A stretch of 64,000 nt of DNA. It comes from Verpa conica. Taxonomy: Eukaryota > Ascomycota > Pezizomycetes > Pezizales > Morchellaceae. Position 1 is the first letter of the stretch, and each line of letters begins with the position of its first letter. Positions 35,320-48,010 of the stretch are shown here, piece by piece. The position numbers and the translations under genes were made by a program. The notes below the pieces were generated by a model that had not been told where the DNA came from, did not search any database, and saw only the letters and a program-made list of their open reading frames with translations. The stretch covers positions 124,001 through 188,000 of the forward strand of contig JAUFSD010000002.1 of the NCBI GenBank assembly GCA_033030425.1, read 5' to 3'.

Positions 35320-36081
35320 AGGTAGACTTGAGAGTAAATGGGATGGGTGTATTAAGTCATTGTTGTGAGGACACTATGGGAAATTAATATGTAACTTTTT
35401 CTTTGATCTCTTTGTTGTACGGGTTTTTCTCCTCCTATTAGTGGGCTATTGGTGATATGTAGGGAATAATTTAGGACCTAGTAATTTTTACAAAGCGTTA
35501 TTCATGCCTATTCTGTTTGGAGGCTCACCGTTGCAGATGGATTCTTTACTTGTCTTTTTGCTTGTTTAGAACTGTCTACTACAACTCCTAAAGCATGTAG
35601 TTTGTAGTTGAGTATTCTTTAACTATACCTCTAACATTAGGGTGCTCTGGTCAGGACTGCAGTTGAATAGCGTGATGTAAATCAATAGTTGCACCATGCT
35701 ATATCAGTGGTATTCAAAAGCAGGGGTAAAATCAAAGATGTTATAGTCATTTGAATTTTTCATAAGATATAACTAGAATCGTATAGAAATTAGAAAACCT
35801 AGATCCCTAATATCGGACTTACAGTCACTCAGCCGCAAATTCTCTGTGATCCATAGTTTCTCCTGTAGGAATCCAAACCCATCTCCAAACTCATTCACAA
35901 GTGACGTTCCAATGTCCTCAAAACCACTGCTAGTTTTTGTCCTGCCTTTCCTCCTGTACCCTTTCTAGCGGCCTTTCCTTCTCCAAATTGGAATCTCTAG
36001 TTTATCCAGTCACCAAAATGGCGTTTTCCACGTAATTGACTCACAGCCCAGACAATGGACTAAATATACTCCCTCAAATCC
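35320..36081. other. Convergent intergenic region
   Basis: 3' flanks of the plus-strand GPI gene and the minus-strand RRM-like gene. Nothing else is recognised. Confidence 0.5.
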
Positions 36082-37584
36082 TTACCCCCCAGTCATTAAC
36101 CCCGCCGCACAATAGTCTGGCACCCACTCCCACCCCACATTCAATACCCCCTCTTTGATCTTTGTTGTGACTTCTTGAACCCTCCACCACGCATCCCTGA
36201 CACTCTCGCACTCGACGATGGCCTCCTTCCTGCCATCATGCTCCTTGAATATCACAATAATAAGATAGTTATTTTTCCCACCCCACCATGCAATAACCTC
36301 CTCCCTATTCACTGCTTCTCTCACCCCTCCTTCCCCAGCCAGGGCTGCCTCCAAACCTGTAAATTTGACAATCCGGGTGGCACCACACTCGATGATACGG
36401 CTTGCAATATAATAATCCATCCGAGTCACTGCTTGATCTGCCCAATTAACATTCGCTTGAAATTTCCCTGCAAACAAGTTCTTATCTGTACGACTATTCG
36501 CTGCGGTAAAAAAGGCTTGTGCATGTGTTGAGTGAATGAAAATGAGAAGACAAGTGCCACGGTACGGGTACGGGACAATGCGTTCAAGTGGGCCTTGACT
36601 GACACAGGAGAGGAGGGCAGTGAGCGAGAAGTTAGGACCAAGATTGACGATGTAGATAGCACGCCTCTTACTGCGTGAGTCGTTGACTAAGCGATCGGTT
36701 GTGATACGTGGAGTAGTGTATTGAGGAGCGAGCCTGGTAGTAACACTAGGAGTAGCGCGAGGTTGTTGTGGGCGAGATGCTGTTGTGTTATCCCTAGAAC
36801 TAGCGGTAGGTGTATTTCTAGCATGATTACGGCGTAAAATAATCCGTGGAGCGGTCGGTACTGATTGAGTAGCAAGCTGTTTTTTCTTGGCTTCAATTAG
36901 AGCTTCCTTCGTCCGCTCGGCTTCAGATTGATCCTCTTCAGCGTCACATGGGTATTGATCAATATTCTTAGGGACCCTTTCCCTATCTGTAATCCTTCCT
37001 GCAAGGATCAACTTCAAGCAATCCACCTTTGTTTCCAGATCCCTGATCCTTTCCTTCGCAGTGGCCAACTTCTCCACTAGTTCCTCACTTACATTTGTCT
37101 TCGCATTTCCATTCATACCATGTCCATTCGCTACTCCATTAGCTCGTGTCTCCAGTTCGGCAATTCTCTTTGACATTCTTGCCATGTCTTCTTTATATCG
37201 CTCCGTCAAAGCCACCTTGTAAGTATCCATTATTTCTTCATATGTCTTTTCGACTGACTTTCTAACTTCTTCGCGAAGCTGCTCCTTATCGTATCCGCGA
37301 CTTAGTGCCTCCCAGTGATGGCGTTTCACGATGAGTATGTCAGATAAAGAGATCCCATCGAGGGAGTGCTGAACAAGGCTTGAGAAGTGCTTGTAGTTCA
37401 ACAGCGATTCGTCTTCAATAGAGTTAAAACTGCTGAGAGACGAATGCGAATGTGAATGTGTAGAAGTTTCTGACCGTGCAAGCCCAGGAGGGATCCGAAG
37501 CCTCGGCTCATGCTACTAGATGTTACTTTATAGTGCTTTCTCTATAGGGAATGCTAAAACTGAAGAGCTTACGATGTGAGCCAT
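36082..37584 (-). CDS. Coiled-coil protein with two RRM-like domains (A)
   Basis: Exon 1, 37584-37573 (four codons in a strong CCACCATGGC context), and exon 2, 37512-36082, are separated by a 60-nt GTAAGC...TAG intron and give 480 residues. Exon 2 is open from its acceptor but has no usable ATG near its start, which is why the tiny first exon is proposed. Residues about 75-220 are charged and helical with likely coiled coil; about 225-285 are Arg/Thr/Pro-rich. Two RRM-like units follow: one starting RAIYIVNLG (about residue 288), with a GTCLLIFIHST strand, and one starting TRIVKFTGL (about 382), with NYLIIVIFK as its second conserved strand. The canonical RNP aromatic residues are degenerate, so RNA binding is uncertain. 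It resembles fungal proteins of the type annotated as negative regulators of differentiation; I would not transfer that name. Confidence 0.75.
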
Positions 37585-39075
37585 GGTGGGGGACCTGAGT
37601 GGTTATGTTTGCTGGCGTTGCTAATGTACAATATGAGGTGACGTTGGCTGTTAGATGAGAGGTTGTGACGCAGGTAGAGATAAAGCAATGCCAAGAGAAA
37701 AATAACGCCTCATATAGAAGCTGCACATCGGATAACGATGATTTTCAAAGAAAAAAAGAATTTCTAGTTTAGCAGTCAGTAGTATCAGGGCCACACCAAC
37801 CTGCATATGGCTCTTTTGTATTGGTGATCCGCAGGGGCCAGCAGATACTGCGGCTGAATTCTGTCGAGTGAGATCATATGATTGTGAGGATAATCCTAAT
37901 CGACGTGATTTCTTTGTTTGTCGTGAACAGGATTTTCTATGTATGATTCATATATAAACCATTGCTTTTGATTGGCTAGCTATGACATAATTAAGAAATT
38001 ACTTTCCATAGAACTCTAGCCTGAAACGTCTAGTGACAAAGGATTGGCTTCTTGTACTATATATACCTGTCTATCTAGTCTTAAGAGGTATAGAGCGTTT
38101 TACTGCGCTGTATGGGAATAAGCGGGGGTTTTCACTTCCGAGGCTAGGCAGTCTACAATATGCAAGTCACAATTTTAACTACCCTTCGCCTAAGTTTGGA
38201 GAGTTTCGGAAAACTTGAACAAATTGCTCAATTATTATTCTCGTGATATTTTTCTCGGTCTACCTAACTACTCTAAAAAGTTTCTAAATTAATTACGCAC
38301 GAATTTGAGAGTATAGAAGAAGTTTAAGGGTAATTTTAGAGGGATAGCTCAAAAGGTACCACTCCAGCCTCCAAGAAGCTGGTCATCCCGGGGTCGGGAG
38401 TTCGTCCTCAAGGAATTTCCCCTACTCTCAGATAACTTCACTTGGCCTTGATTCACATTCGTAAGTTTTAGGGTTTGCTTTCCAGACCCGAGTTCATTTG
38501 CAAGCCGCGCCTTCATCTCATTTGGAGCTTGTTGGGGGTTTAAGAGTTTTTTACCCTTTTGGGACTTTTGTGTGGGGTTTTCTAACCTATTCGGACGTTT
38601 TGAAGTATTTTGGGGTAAAGTGGGCCTGCGGGAAAAATCCTTGTGTTAGTCTCTTCTAGTGAATTTTAGTAAGTGAAGATATATGATATACTTTGAGATC
38701 TCAATAGAGGGTATTCCAAGTGACCCATGCTGAGAAATCGATGGTGTATTTCCGGGGCTATATTTTTTCATTAGATTGAGTATCTTTAAGCAATTATTAG
38801 GTATTAAAAAGATGGAGCTCTATACTTTTGAATAGAGCTCATCTGTGGGGTAAAATACCCCAAACTCTCTATACCCCTAGGCTCTTCAGATGATTTTCTA
38901 CTTTGTCTTTAGTTCTGAAGCCTCTAGTAACCGTAATGTAGGAGGCTTACACTATCTCATGAGAGTCAACGTATTTCTCAGGTAATTTACTTGGGAGATA
39001 ATTTTCATGTGGATACCTATCCCACAATATTAGTATAAATAAATGGTGTGAGCAGTAGTAAACTAGCATTTGACC
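37585..39075. other. Intergenic region with a tRNA-derived SINE candidate
   Basis: No gene is seen. A tRNA-like stretch with A- and B-box similarity lies at about 38340-38412 on plus. A 9-bp perfect hairpin (GAGCTCTAT/ATAGAGCTC) lies at about 38815-38840. Confidence 0.45.
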
Positions 39076-40491
39076 TTACTTTTTTTTGCTGGGGGTGATT
39101 TCGTACTGTTGACCAGAATCTGATTCAATCCCCGGCAATGTAGTAATAGTGGCTGATGTAGCTATATCGTCTACCCTATTTTCTAAGATAGACTGTTTTT
39201 CTGTGTGCTCTGATTGTGCCGGAGTACAGTCACCTGGGATTGGGGTATGACAGAGGCTCGTGAAACACGTTCTGTTAGGGCTTGTTGGAATATGTGGGAG
39301 GAAAGCCTCTTTTGCAAGAGAGAAAGACATCTCGCGTGTGTCACTACCGGAATCGCTATCGCCAGCATCCGAGTCTGCAGACTTGTAGGGGTAGTTCAAG
39401 AGTCCACTGTTATCTGTGGGAGGTGTCTCATCTATCGTTGGAATAAGGTCGGGCGCATCATTTTTTGTTCTTGTGGTGTCAAGGGCTGGCTTTTTGCTTA
39501 CAAATTCCAGCCTTTCCTCTCTAGGGTTTGGAAAGCTGTGCCATCCAAGATCCTCGGTGGGCATTTCCGTAGGGCTTCTAGCGTATTTTACCATCTTACC
39601 GCCAGTGCTTGAGAATGATCTTAGGAGGGACAAGTAGTCCTTGACCATTACTGCATCGCGCACAGAATAGAACCTGATTAGTGTGACCATTCCTTTCCAA
39701 GGTGCCATAGCTGCTCGAAAGCAACTTGATTCAATCCTCTATCACAGAGAATAGAGGTTAGTATTTGACATGAATAAAGGTAATATAGAAAGACAAACCA
39801 GCTCAGGAATAGCAATAAGGTATTTCAACTCTTCCTGAAGCTCCTTGGATTCCATTCCAGGGATGATAAGAAGGCTTCTGGTAGCCCCCTCATTTTCAAT
39901 TGCATGAGAGACATTGCAATAGCCTCCTTCATCCCCAGTAATAAGCTTCCCTGAAATCCTCTCAGTACCAAGCCAAGGTTTAACTATCACACCAGGTGCA
40001 TGCGTGAAGAGACACTGGAACTTCCTATTAGAAGAGGTATATAGATATTCACCCGTTCTCGCTTCGGCATTATAACCCATGTATAGCCTTTTACTAAGAA
40101 AGAACCCGTAGCTAGAAACATACGAGACATAATTCTTTGCTGAATCAGGAGTCACAAATGTGATGAGAGCAGTTAGACGATGGAAGTCTTTTCCAGGCAC
40201 AAGGAACAGTTGATAGTAACGGATCCCCCCGGTAGCTAAGAAAGAATTCATCAGGTCTGCCCCACGTATTGAACTTGGTAGGTTGGTAGCGACAATGGTT
40301 TGGTTGAAAGGAACAGCTCGAGCAACATCGATGCTACTACCCAAACCAACAGAGGAATAAATTCCATCTGCTAGACGAACTAAGTTATTGTCTCTTGATC
40401 CTTCTTGCTGCTTATCCCATGCGGCAGCTTTTTTTATGAGCTCATCAAGATAATCCCTCTCGACGGAAATCAAAGAAGGTGAGCCATACAT
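39076..40491 (-). CDS. Protein with two RRM-like domains (B)
   Basis: Two exons, 40491-39799 and 39738-39076 (60-nt intron, ACTAAC branch site), give 451 residues. After an N-terminal helix (residues about 8-30), one RRM-like unit starts at QTIVATNLP (about residue 66), with LTALITFVTPDSAKNYV as its second conserved strand and helix. A second unit runs from RSLLIIPGM (about 204) across the splice to GMVTLIRFYSVRDAVMV. The C-terminal 150 residues are acidic, Ser/Thr/Pro-rich and presumably disordered. The two-domain layout matches the gene at 36-37.6 kb, on the same strand, so the two may be old tandem paralogues, although identity is too low to see by eye. Function is unknown; post-transcriptional regulation is only an inference from the fold. 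Confidence 0.75.
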
Positions 40492-41965
40492 GATGGGAAT
40501 GATGGCGAAGTGGGGTGCGGTGATGAGAGGTTAGAGGTGCGTTGGCTGATTGAATCAAATCTCAAAGAGTGTGGGGTAGTTCGGATTGTTGCAGCTGAGA
40601 CGGGAACGTTGGGTGAGCCTACATGTACATGTAGTCACTGCCTACGGCCAAACTTACATTTGTAATTTGCCAACAAGAGAACCTGAGAAAATCAGAATTC
40701 TTGGCAGTCTTACTTTGGGTGGTATTTCGCAGCCGTATTTTCTTCATCAATATTCCTCGGTACATTTATCTGAAGTATAGCTAGGCGCTAGAAGCTATTT
40801 ATTACAACGGCCTTGAATGTGGATGTATAGGGTTCATTGCTTGTGGAATGATAAAGTCTACATATCTTTCAATAAGAAGCTTCTGCTGGTATGATAATCC
40901 TCAGGCTAGCCCACCGCCGTAGATCACGCAACTGAAAATCTTGACAAAGACTATATATTTAAAGTGGAAGGACCAATATAACGGTGTTTGTAGGCAAACC
41001 TCTGGGAGAAAGTACAAAAATATTTTCCTGAATGCCAAGCACTTTCCGAATAAAAATTTGGAAAAAACTGGAAGACAGTATACATTTTTATTAAAGAATT
41101 CAAATATGGGATTGGCAGTTTGTGCTAAAAACCCAATGGAGCATGGGGTTCCGCCTTGCCAAATCTGAGTCTCTCGTAGTTGGGCCTTGGGCATATAGGA
41201 TAAACTCTATTCTTCTATATAGAAGAGTAGTTAGGGTTATTTAAGGCTGTCAAACCTCCGTTCTATGTTGCCAAGTCTCTCAACAGTGTTCACTAGTTGT
41301 GCGGGTATTTGTGCACCGTTGTCTAAAGCCGGGGCATTCTGTAGCCGGTCGAACTGGGTGGCATGTGTAAGGGACATATTGCTCATAGTATCTACCACGG
41401 GAAGGGAAGTTCCCTCCTCTGTACTATCACTGACTGATATGCCGGGTAACAATACCTCTTCGAGGTGTGTCTACCGTTTTGCGTCCCAAGGTAGTCAGAT
41501 ATTGTCCTACCATATTATCACAGAAAATTCGACCCACTGTAACCGGCGGTAACACGTTTTTACGTAATTTTCAGCACAAAAAAAATAAAGAATAAGATAA
41601 TTTTACTCTATATTAGTACAAGTATATATCTTTCTTGTCCTAGTGCCAGAAATTCCCGCGGCTTTCAACTATTTTAGCGTATGTTAACGCACACCTACCC
41701 CAGTCGCAGTAGGTCGAATTTTGTAAGATAATACGGTCCGGTAGACAACAAGACTTATCCTGACATTTCTTTGATAATACACCAATCATTAAATTTCTAC
41801 TACGAAAAGACATAGTAACCCGTAATAGATCCATACAACCTTTGTACTAGTCCATCTAGGGGACGGATATAAATAATCCACACCCCGTATCTCTATGACC
41901 GCCAACTATCACTAGAATATCTCAGGAGCAAACCCCCCAAAAACACCTCAAAATATAATTCTAGA
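40492..41965. other. Intergenic region with a possible orphan exon
   Basis: A minus-strand frame at about 41237-41470 has protein-like composition ending in an amphipathic helix, but has no ATG start (see findings). The remainder holds only short frames. Confidence 0.4.
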
Positions 41966-43271
41966 ATGACTTCAAGCTCTCAGGAGGACAGAAAGCGTAT
42001 ACAGGTACTAAAGGTGGAAGAGAGGTATTCCTTGATTGAGTGTCTTCCTGCGGAAATCCTACTTTACATCGTTGGATATCTTGAATTTCCAGATGTATTG
42101 ATGTTTCGAGTTGTGTGTAAACAATTCTCTACAGCCTCGATAGGTCGTGCCTTTCGGTCCTTGCAGCTTTTTCTCCCTGCTTATATCTTGGATAATTCAC
42201 CACAACCTTTCTTAAGTACCGCAGTATTTTGCTCTTTGGCAACTAGTATCACTATTATTGTTGGGAACCCTTCAAGTATGTGTGCCTTTCCCCAGTCGTT
42301 TATATTGATTCTAGAATTTTCATTGATATAATCGGGCAGAACAAAACAGCAAAGCGGTAGACTCACGAGAAACAGGTCTCTTATTAAAAACCACCTCAGT
42401 TCTCAGCAACTTGTGCAAGATCACGTTGGACTTGACCAAGCTAGGCAAAATCAGCCCTTCATACGGCTCCTTCTTTGTCAAATTTTTTGAAGCCCTTCAC
42501 TCAGACCCCCAAAAAGTGAGAATCAAGACTCTCGCAATTAAAAATCTACCCCCCTGGGTTCTGCAAATTCTCCGCGAAGAAAACCCCGAGGCGTTGCGCG
42601 GTGCTCTACGTTATGTAAAGGAACTTTCTTTATCTTTTACCTCAGAACTCTCGGGGAGTGTTAAATATTCCTCAAATATCTATCGGTGCGAATACCCAGA
42701 TTCGGAGAAAACCCAACTAGAGTCAGCCCATGATTCTGTTCGAGCCTTCCTTACGGGAGCAAAAGTCTTATCCGAGCTTGACTTTAAATGGTTCTCTAAA
42801 ACGACTGATGTGGCTACATGGAAAGCAATAAGTCCGATTGGAGACCTAACATCTCTATGTAGGCCAGCAGCTGGAGCAGATGCTGCACGATTCCTACTTA
42901 TTGGGCGCCCATATCGGAGTACTTCGTGGGTAGATGCTGATGGGGTCTGGAAGGTTCTGAAAAGTCTGAAGTTGGCAAATTTGATTATGTGTTCAAAACA
43001 GTTATTGAATGCAATATTAGGAGCAAAGGACACGTTGAGAAAGCTTGAACTTTCTGATATTCTCTTGAATATAAGTTGTGGAGGAACTTCTTGGACTACT
43101 GGTGTCTTAGATAAGTTATACAGGACGAAGGTTTCTCGACTTGGCCAGGAGGAGTACTTCAGAATGGACGAGTGTATTCTATCAGGTTTAGGATATACCT
43201 CAGTTAAACCGAACTTAACAAACAAGGAAATTATTGTATGGCAGAATGCGTTGACTATAGCTTTGACATAG
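41966..43271 (+). CDS. F-box protein
   Basis: Exon 1 is 41966-42275. Exon 2 most likely is 42376-43271 (acceptor AAACAG), giving 401 residues; a second acceptor at 42398-42399 is also in frame and would give 393. Residues about 24-65 form an F-box: YSLIECLPAEILLYIVGYLE, then FPDVLMFRVVCKQF. The rest is a helix-rich region with scattered LxxLxL patterns suggesting degenerate leucine-rich repeats. Fungal F-box proteins bind Skp1 and present substrates to SCF ubiquitin ligases; the substrate here is unknown. It stands immediately upstream of APC2 on the same strand, but 446 bp separate them and there is no sign of co-transcription. Confidence 0.8.
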
Positions 43272-43717
43272 ACATAGCGTGTACTTTGCTGTTATAAGTA
43301 GTCTAAGGGTTTTAAAGCAACGACATAATAAATGTAGCTATATTATTTACTAGCTGAGAAGACAGTCATACTGTTGTGATAGGAGGTACATTAAGTGGCC
43401 CTGGTTGCGGACTTTCGTCTCACGCTGTCAGCGATGCCAATCAATAGTTGGGTTTTACCGCCGCCTATAAGTCTTTAAGCCTGCTTTAGCTGGCAAATTT
43501 CAATACTGGGGCACCCTCCTCCCACTGGGTTAATGATGTATGGGTATGTAAAGGGTATAGGAGTTGAATCTGGAAATGACTGTGGGCTACCATACGTGGG
43601 TTAGGGTAGTAGGATAACGGCAGGGTTAGGGTTGACGCGTTCCACAAACACCAACTCTGTGACCCCTCGCTCAACAGATACAGCTTCAAGACTCCCCCCC
43701 ACTCGGCCAAACACACC
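43272..43717. other. F-box/APC2 intergenic region
   Basis: This holds the 3' flank of the F-box gene and the promoter of APC2, including the telobox-like motifs at 43601-43634. The last 60 bases are C/A-rich up to the CACCATGGC start. Confidence 0.55.
43601..43634 (+). promoter_or_regulatory. Telobox-like motifs upstream of APC2
   Basis: TTAGGG occurs at 43601 and within AGGGTTAGGGTTG at 43622-43634, about 85-115 bp before the APC2 start codon. TTAGGG pairs are known binding sites for Tbf1-type Myb proteins in fungi; regulation here is inference. Confidence 0.35.
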
Positions 43718-46700
43718 ATGGCGGCCTCAGCATTGCCTAGCCATCCAATTTCTATCTCCCAGACTACCCGACGAATTTTTGAGTCTGTATTTCCGCCCTC
43801 AGCTTCAGCGACACTCCCGACACCTGTTGCTACCCCAAGCTCGTCCTTCACCCTTCAACCCCCACAGACTCCAACCCCATCTCATGGGTACAACACGCGT
43901 CATCACCCGAATCTTGTATCGCCTTCACCAGTCTCTCTGCTTCCTAGTCCTGCAGTAATATTTGCTAAGGAATCAAGGGCATGGCATCTTGCTACATCAT
44001 ACTTGTCGTTTAAGAATGCTCAATTTCCCGATTCTATTGAAGAATGGCTTAGATCGTTCCATTTAGAGCCTGGAAAGGATACACTTGAGGCGATGAGGTA
44101 TTTGATTTCGACTACGGACGATGCAGGTGAGGGAACAAGAGAAAGTCTACTGGAATGGTATACCTGCGAAGTTCGAAGGCATTTCTTGGGGTGGGTCAAA
44201 CCGGATATTGGCATTCCCGCCGTATGAAACCTAACCGCCCACCTTTTTTGAAATAGTAACGGGAGAACTAGTAAATGTACTTAGGCTAACTTGTGGATGA
44301 TATATAGGAGTATGATGATGCTACTAAACTTTTAGAGCAAATTTTATCAAGATTAACGACTGCCCAGAGCATTTATTTACACCAGTTAAAATCATATCTT
44401 ATTCCGTCGAAGAAACGAAAATCAAAAAAATACCTCCACGTACCCAACTCCGAAGACGAAGGAAACGATGATCCGCGAGTGCAGAGCTTTGTACGATCGC
44501 TAAACTCTGTTATATCTTACTCTCTCCCAGACCCTGCGTGGGGTGATCTTGTTTTTGCAGTCTTCCTAGAGCTCTGTGGGATTTCTGTAGGATTACCTGT
44601 CAAGGGAGAAGCTGAGACTGGCAACAATGAAGAGAGTGACCAAGACACAATAGTAGATGATGGTGTAGGGGACACTACTATCAATAGTCAAGAAAGTCTG
44701 ACATATCAAGGTGCTAGGCTGAGCCAGCAGAGCTTTGGTACAGTTACAGATGTTGACGGCGATATTATTGTTGACGATGATGGTAATCGTTTAGGGAACG
44801 TGAAGGATATGGACGGGATTAACGAATTCGAGAATTTTCAGAAAGATAGAGAAGAAAGGGAGGCGTTGAAGCTAAAACAAGAGAAACCAAGAGAATATGC
44901 TAGGAGTAAAGTCTTGGAAATTTGGGGTTCCATGGAAAAGTTGGGAGTTGGTGGGGGAGGAAGAAGGGGTGAGAGGGTATTCGCAGAAGTGAGTATGTTT
45001 ATATATGCGGTTTTAAAGTTAGGTGGCTAACGATGAAATCAATAGGTTATCAACTCGCTACTAACTACTTATATCCAAGAAAAATTTGCTAGGGGTTGGG
45101 AATCGCCAAGCAAAGTAGGGCATAAACTTGATGACTGGGTGGAGCATGTTCTTGGTGGTCTCGTGGTGGATGTTTTATTCTCATCTAAAAGTACAAACGC
45201 ACAAGATTGGGCCGCAAGGTTGAAGAAATTAAGTCCCAGAGAGAGTTTTCGAGCCAGCCGACAGAGTCTTGATAATCGTAAAAAAGGTGCAATGGAGGTA
45301 GATGCTGGAGCAGGTGCAGAGGAAGTTGATCTCAAGCGCCGAAAAGAAGATTTAGAGAGTTGGAAGAAAATCGCAATTGGTAGACTGGGTCGCTTGAGAG
45401 TTGGGGAGTTGTTCGATATTGTTGTTGAATGGCCAGAAAGTCTTGGGGGTGTTGAAGACTTAAAGGTATAAATGAGATCATTACGAATAGTGAAGATATA
45501 GTTGCTGACGTCCTCGCTTAGTCCTATATTACGTCTCCCCCGACTCGTCTCCATTTGACGACTACTTTCACATCTGCCCTCTCTACCCGTCTGCTTCATC
45601 CAGCGGCAGCTACGTCAGATATCTTACGAGCGTATATCTCCTTAATTCGTGCTTTTACAGTCCTCGATCCTCGTGGCGTTCTTCTTGACCGCGTTTCTCG
45701 TGGTATCCGCCGGTACCTACGGGACCGAGATGATACAGTACGTGTTATTGTTCGCGGAATAATGTCCGAGTCTCTTCCCCCTAATCCAGAAGATCCAGAA
45801 GAGTTAGCAGAACTTGCGAAAGAGCTCGGGAGGGGTATCCCAGCCCTCATGGCGCAGCAAGGAGGAGGGCTTGAAGAGCTTGATTATGATGATATGAGTT
45901 GGGCACCTGACCCCGTTGACGCTGGCCCTGAATTTAGGAGGAGCAAAGGCCTAGATGTCGTCGGAAGCCTAATATCTCTCTGGGATAGCAAGGAAGTTTG
46001 GACAAAGGAGATCCAGACAGTGTTATCCAGCAGTCTTCTAGGAACAAATGGTTGGACATTTGAGAAAGAAGTCAGGACTATAGAGTTATTAAAGCTTCGT
46101 TTTGGAGAAACGGCAATGCAAGGCTGTGATGTCATGCTGAAGGACATTTCCGACTCAAAACGCTCAAACATATCTATCAGGATCAGTGAACAGCTTGGTC
46201 CCCACGATCCTGCAGATGACGCCGAACCAGGAACGGTACAGTTACACACTAAGATTTTGAGTCGATTGTTCTGGCCCGCGATGAAGGAAGACGAGTTTAA
46301 AATTCCTGAGGAAGTCGATTTGCTGCAGAAACGCTACGAACACGGCTTTGAAAACCTCAAGTCGAAGAGAAAACTCACTTGGTTGCATAGTATGGGAATT
46401 GTGGAAGTTGAATTGGAACTTGCAGACCGCATCATCCAGGTCCCTGATGCTACGACTTGGCAGGCTGCGGTCATCTACGAATTCGACGAGGACAAGGGGG
46501 GTGCCGAGTGGACATTCAAAGAGCTCGCAGACCGTTTAGAGATGGAGGAAAGTTTAGTTAAGCGTGCCGTCTCTTTTTGGTGTAGTAAGGATGTCCTCCG
46601 GGATTCTGGAAATGGTGTCTTTGTTGTTGTCGAGAATTTAGCCGAGTATGAAGAAATCCTTGGACGACAAGAAGAAGCAGATGGTTCAGAAGCAATGAGG

Positions 46701-46955
46701 GGCACCGTAGGGGGTGTGGAGGATGAAGAGATATCGGAAGAGAAAAAGAAGGAGCAGGAGACCGTCGAACGGTTCATAGTCGGCGTGCTGACAAACCAAG
46801 GAGCAATGCCGGCAGACCAGATTGGTTCAGTTCTTGGGATGTTCTTACCTGGGTTTAATTGGAGTGTGGATGAGATGAGTGATTTCTTGAATGGGATGAG
46901 GGTGGGAGGAAAGGTAGACTATGAAAATGGGTCATGGAAGATCGCACCTGCGTAG
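43718..46955 (+). CDS. apc2: Anaphase-promoting complex subunit 2 (cullin homologue)
   Basis: Four exons, 43718-44221, 44308-44988, 45046-45465 and 45522-46955, joined by phase-0 introns of 86, 57 and 56 nt, give 1,012 residues. Apc2 is the cullin-like scaffold that, with the RING subunit Apc11, forms the catalytic core of the APC/C ubiquitin ligase driving mitotic exit. The N-terminal half is helical cullin-repeat-like with a long acidic insert (residues about 230-320, rich in Asp). The cullin-homology region runs from about residue 560 to 850 and includes SDSKRSNISIRI and LHSMGIVEVEL. The C-terminal winged helix WHB (about 945-1010) contains VERFIVGVLTNQGAM and ends in KVDYENGSWKIAPA. The protein is somewhat longer than yeast Apc2 because of the Ser/Pro-rich N-terminus and the acidic insert. 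The start ATG has an excellent context (CACCATGGC). Confidence 0.93.
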
Positions 46956-48010
46956 TTAGTTGCTTTTTAGTGTGGTACTTTTCTCTAGGAGCATTAGAGA
47001 GGTGTATGGGAGCCCACGAGTTTATTGGCATTTGTACTAGATCTTATCCTGGTATGAAAGCAGTGATGAATTTAACCAGTAATAGATACGAGTGATGTTG
47101 CATGACGATTACATAACCATCGCGGGAGTCGAGCTGTGGCTCCGCTGTGGCTGCTATTGCGGCGTGATGTACGATGCATAGAGTAACCTGCATAAACATA
47201 CCCCCAAGCCATAGTCTCCTGCAGCCGCGCAGAACCTGTAGGAGGGTTCCAATCACCAAAGGCTCGCATGGTTACCTGCATAGAGTTCCTTGGGAATGTT
47301 TACAGTCCGTCTGCCGATATCGCTACGATATACCAGCTGCTTACCCGAGACCTCCGAGGATCTATTAATCCCACTGACTCACCTTGTGCGAGTCATCAGA
47401 GCTGATCTAAAAGCCCCCAGTCCCCGCACACATCTCTCACATTCTCCCACATCTCTACAATCTCATTATCGCATCCAAATACCTACCCTCTGACAGAAAG
47501 GAAGAAAGATGTCTGCCTAAACCTCCCCTTTAACCTAGCTAGCACCTCCTAGCAGCCAACTCACGAGCTCAAATCTCCTTTCAAAAACCCCTAGATCCCA
47601 CACCACGATTCCATCGAATCTCCAAAAATGACTCCTCAGTTATTAAAACTATTTCGCACTCACCTATTACGCATAAATACTAAATCTCTATTAGTAGTGC
47701 ACCGTTGATAGGGGACTGTACACAGAAAGCATCTAGACCTGGTAGCTCCTGTGAGCTAAAGGATAGCTGAAACGGAACGAAACCGGACGTTGCAGGGATA
47801 CTCTCTGCAGGAAGAGGCAGGAACAGAACCCAGGAAAAAGAGAAGCTTGTGTGCTGTCAGACTTGGCCGCATCATCTCATATTTGATCTCTCTATCCTTG
47901 TCATAATCGTAGTGCTACGTCAGCAGGGTCTACGCTCAGCCTAGCCATCTCGGTTTCCATCAGTTATATACACCGTGTTGTCTCATTGCCTTATCGAATA
48001 TCCTTACATT
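46956..48010. other. APC2/GTPBP intergenic region
   Basis: No gene or RNA was recognised. The last several hundred bases should contain the promoter of the GTPase gene; no TATA box is evident. Confidence 0.5.
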
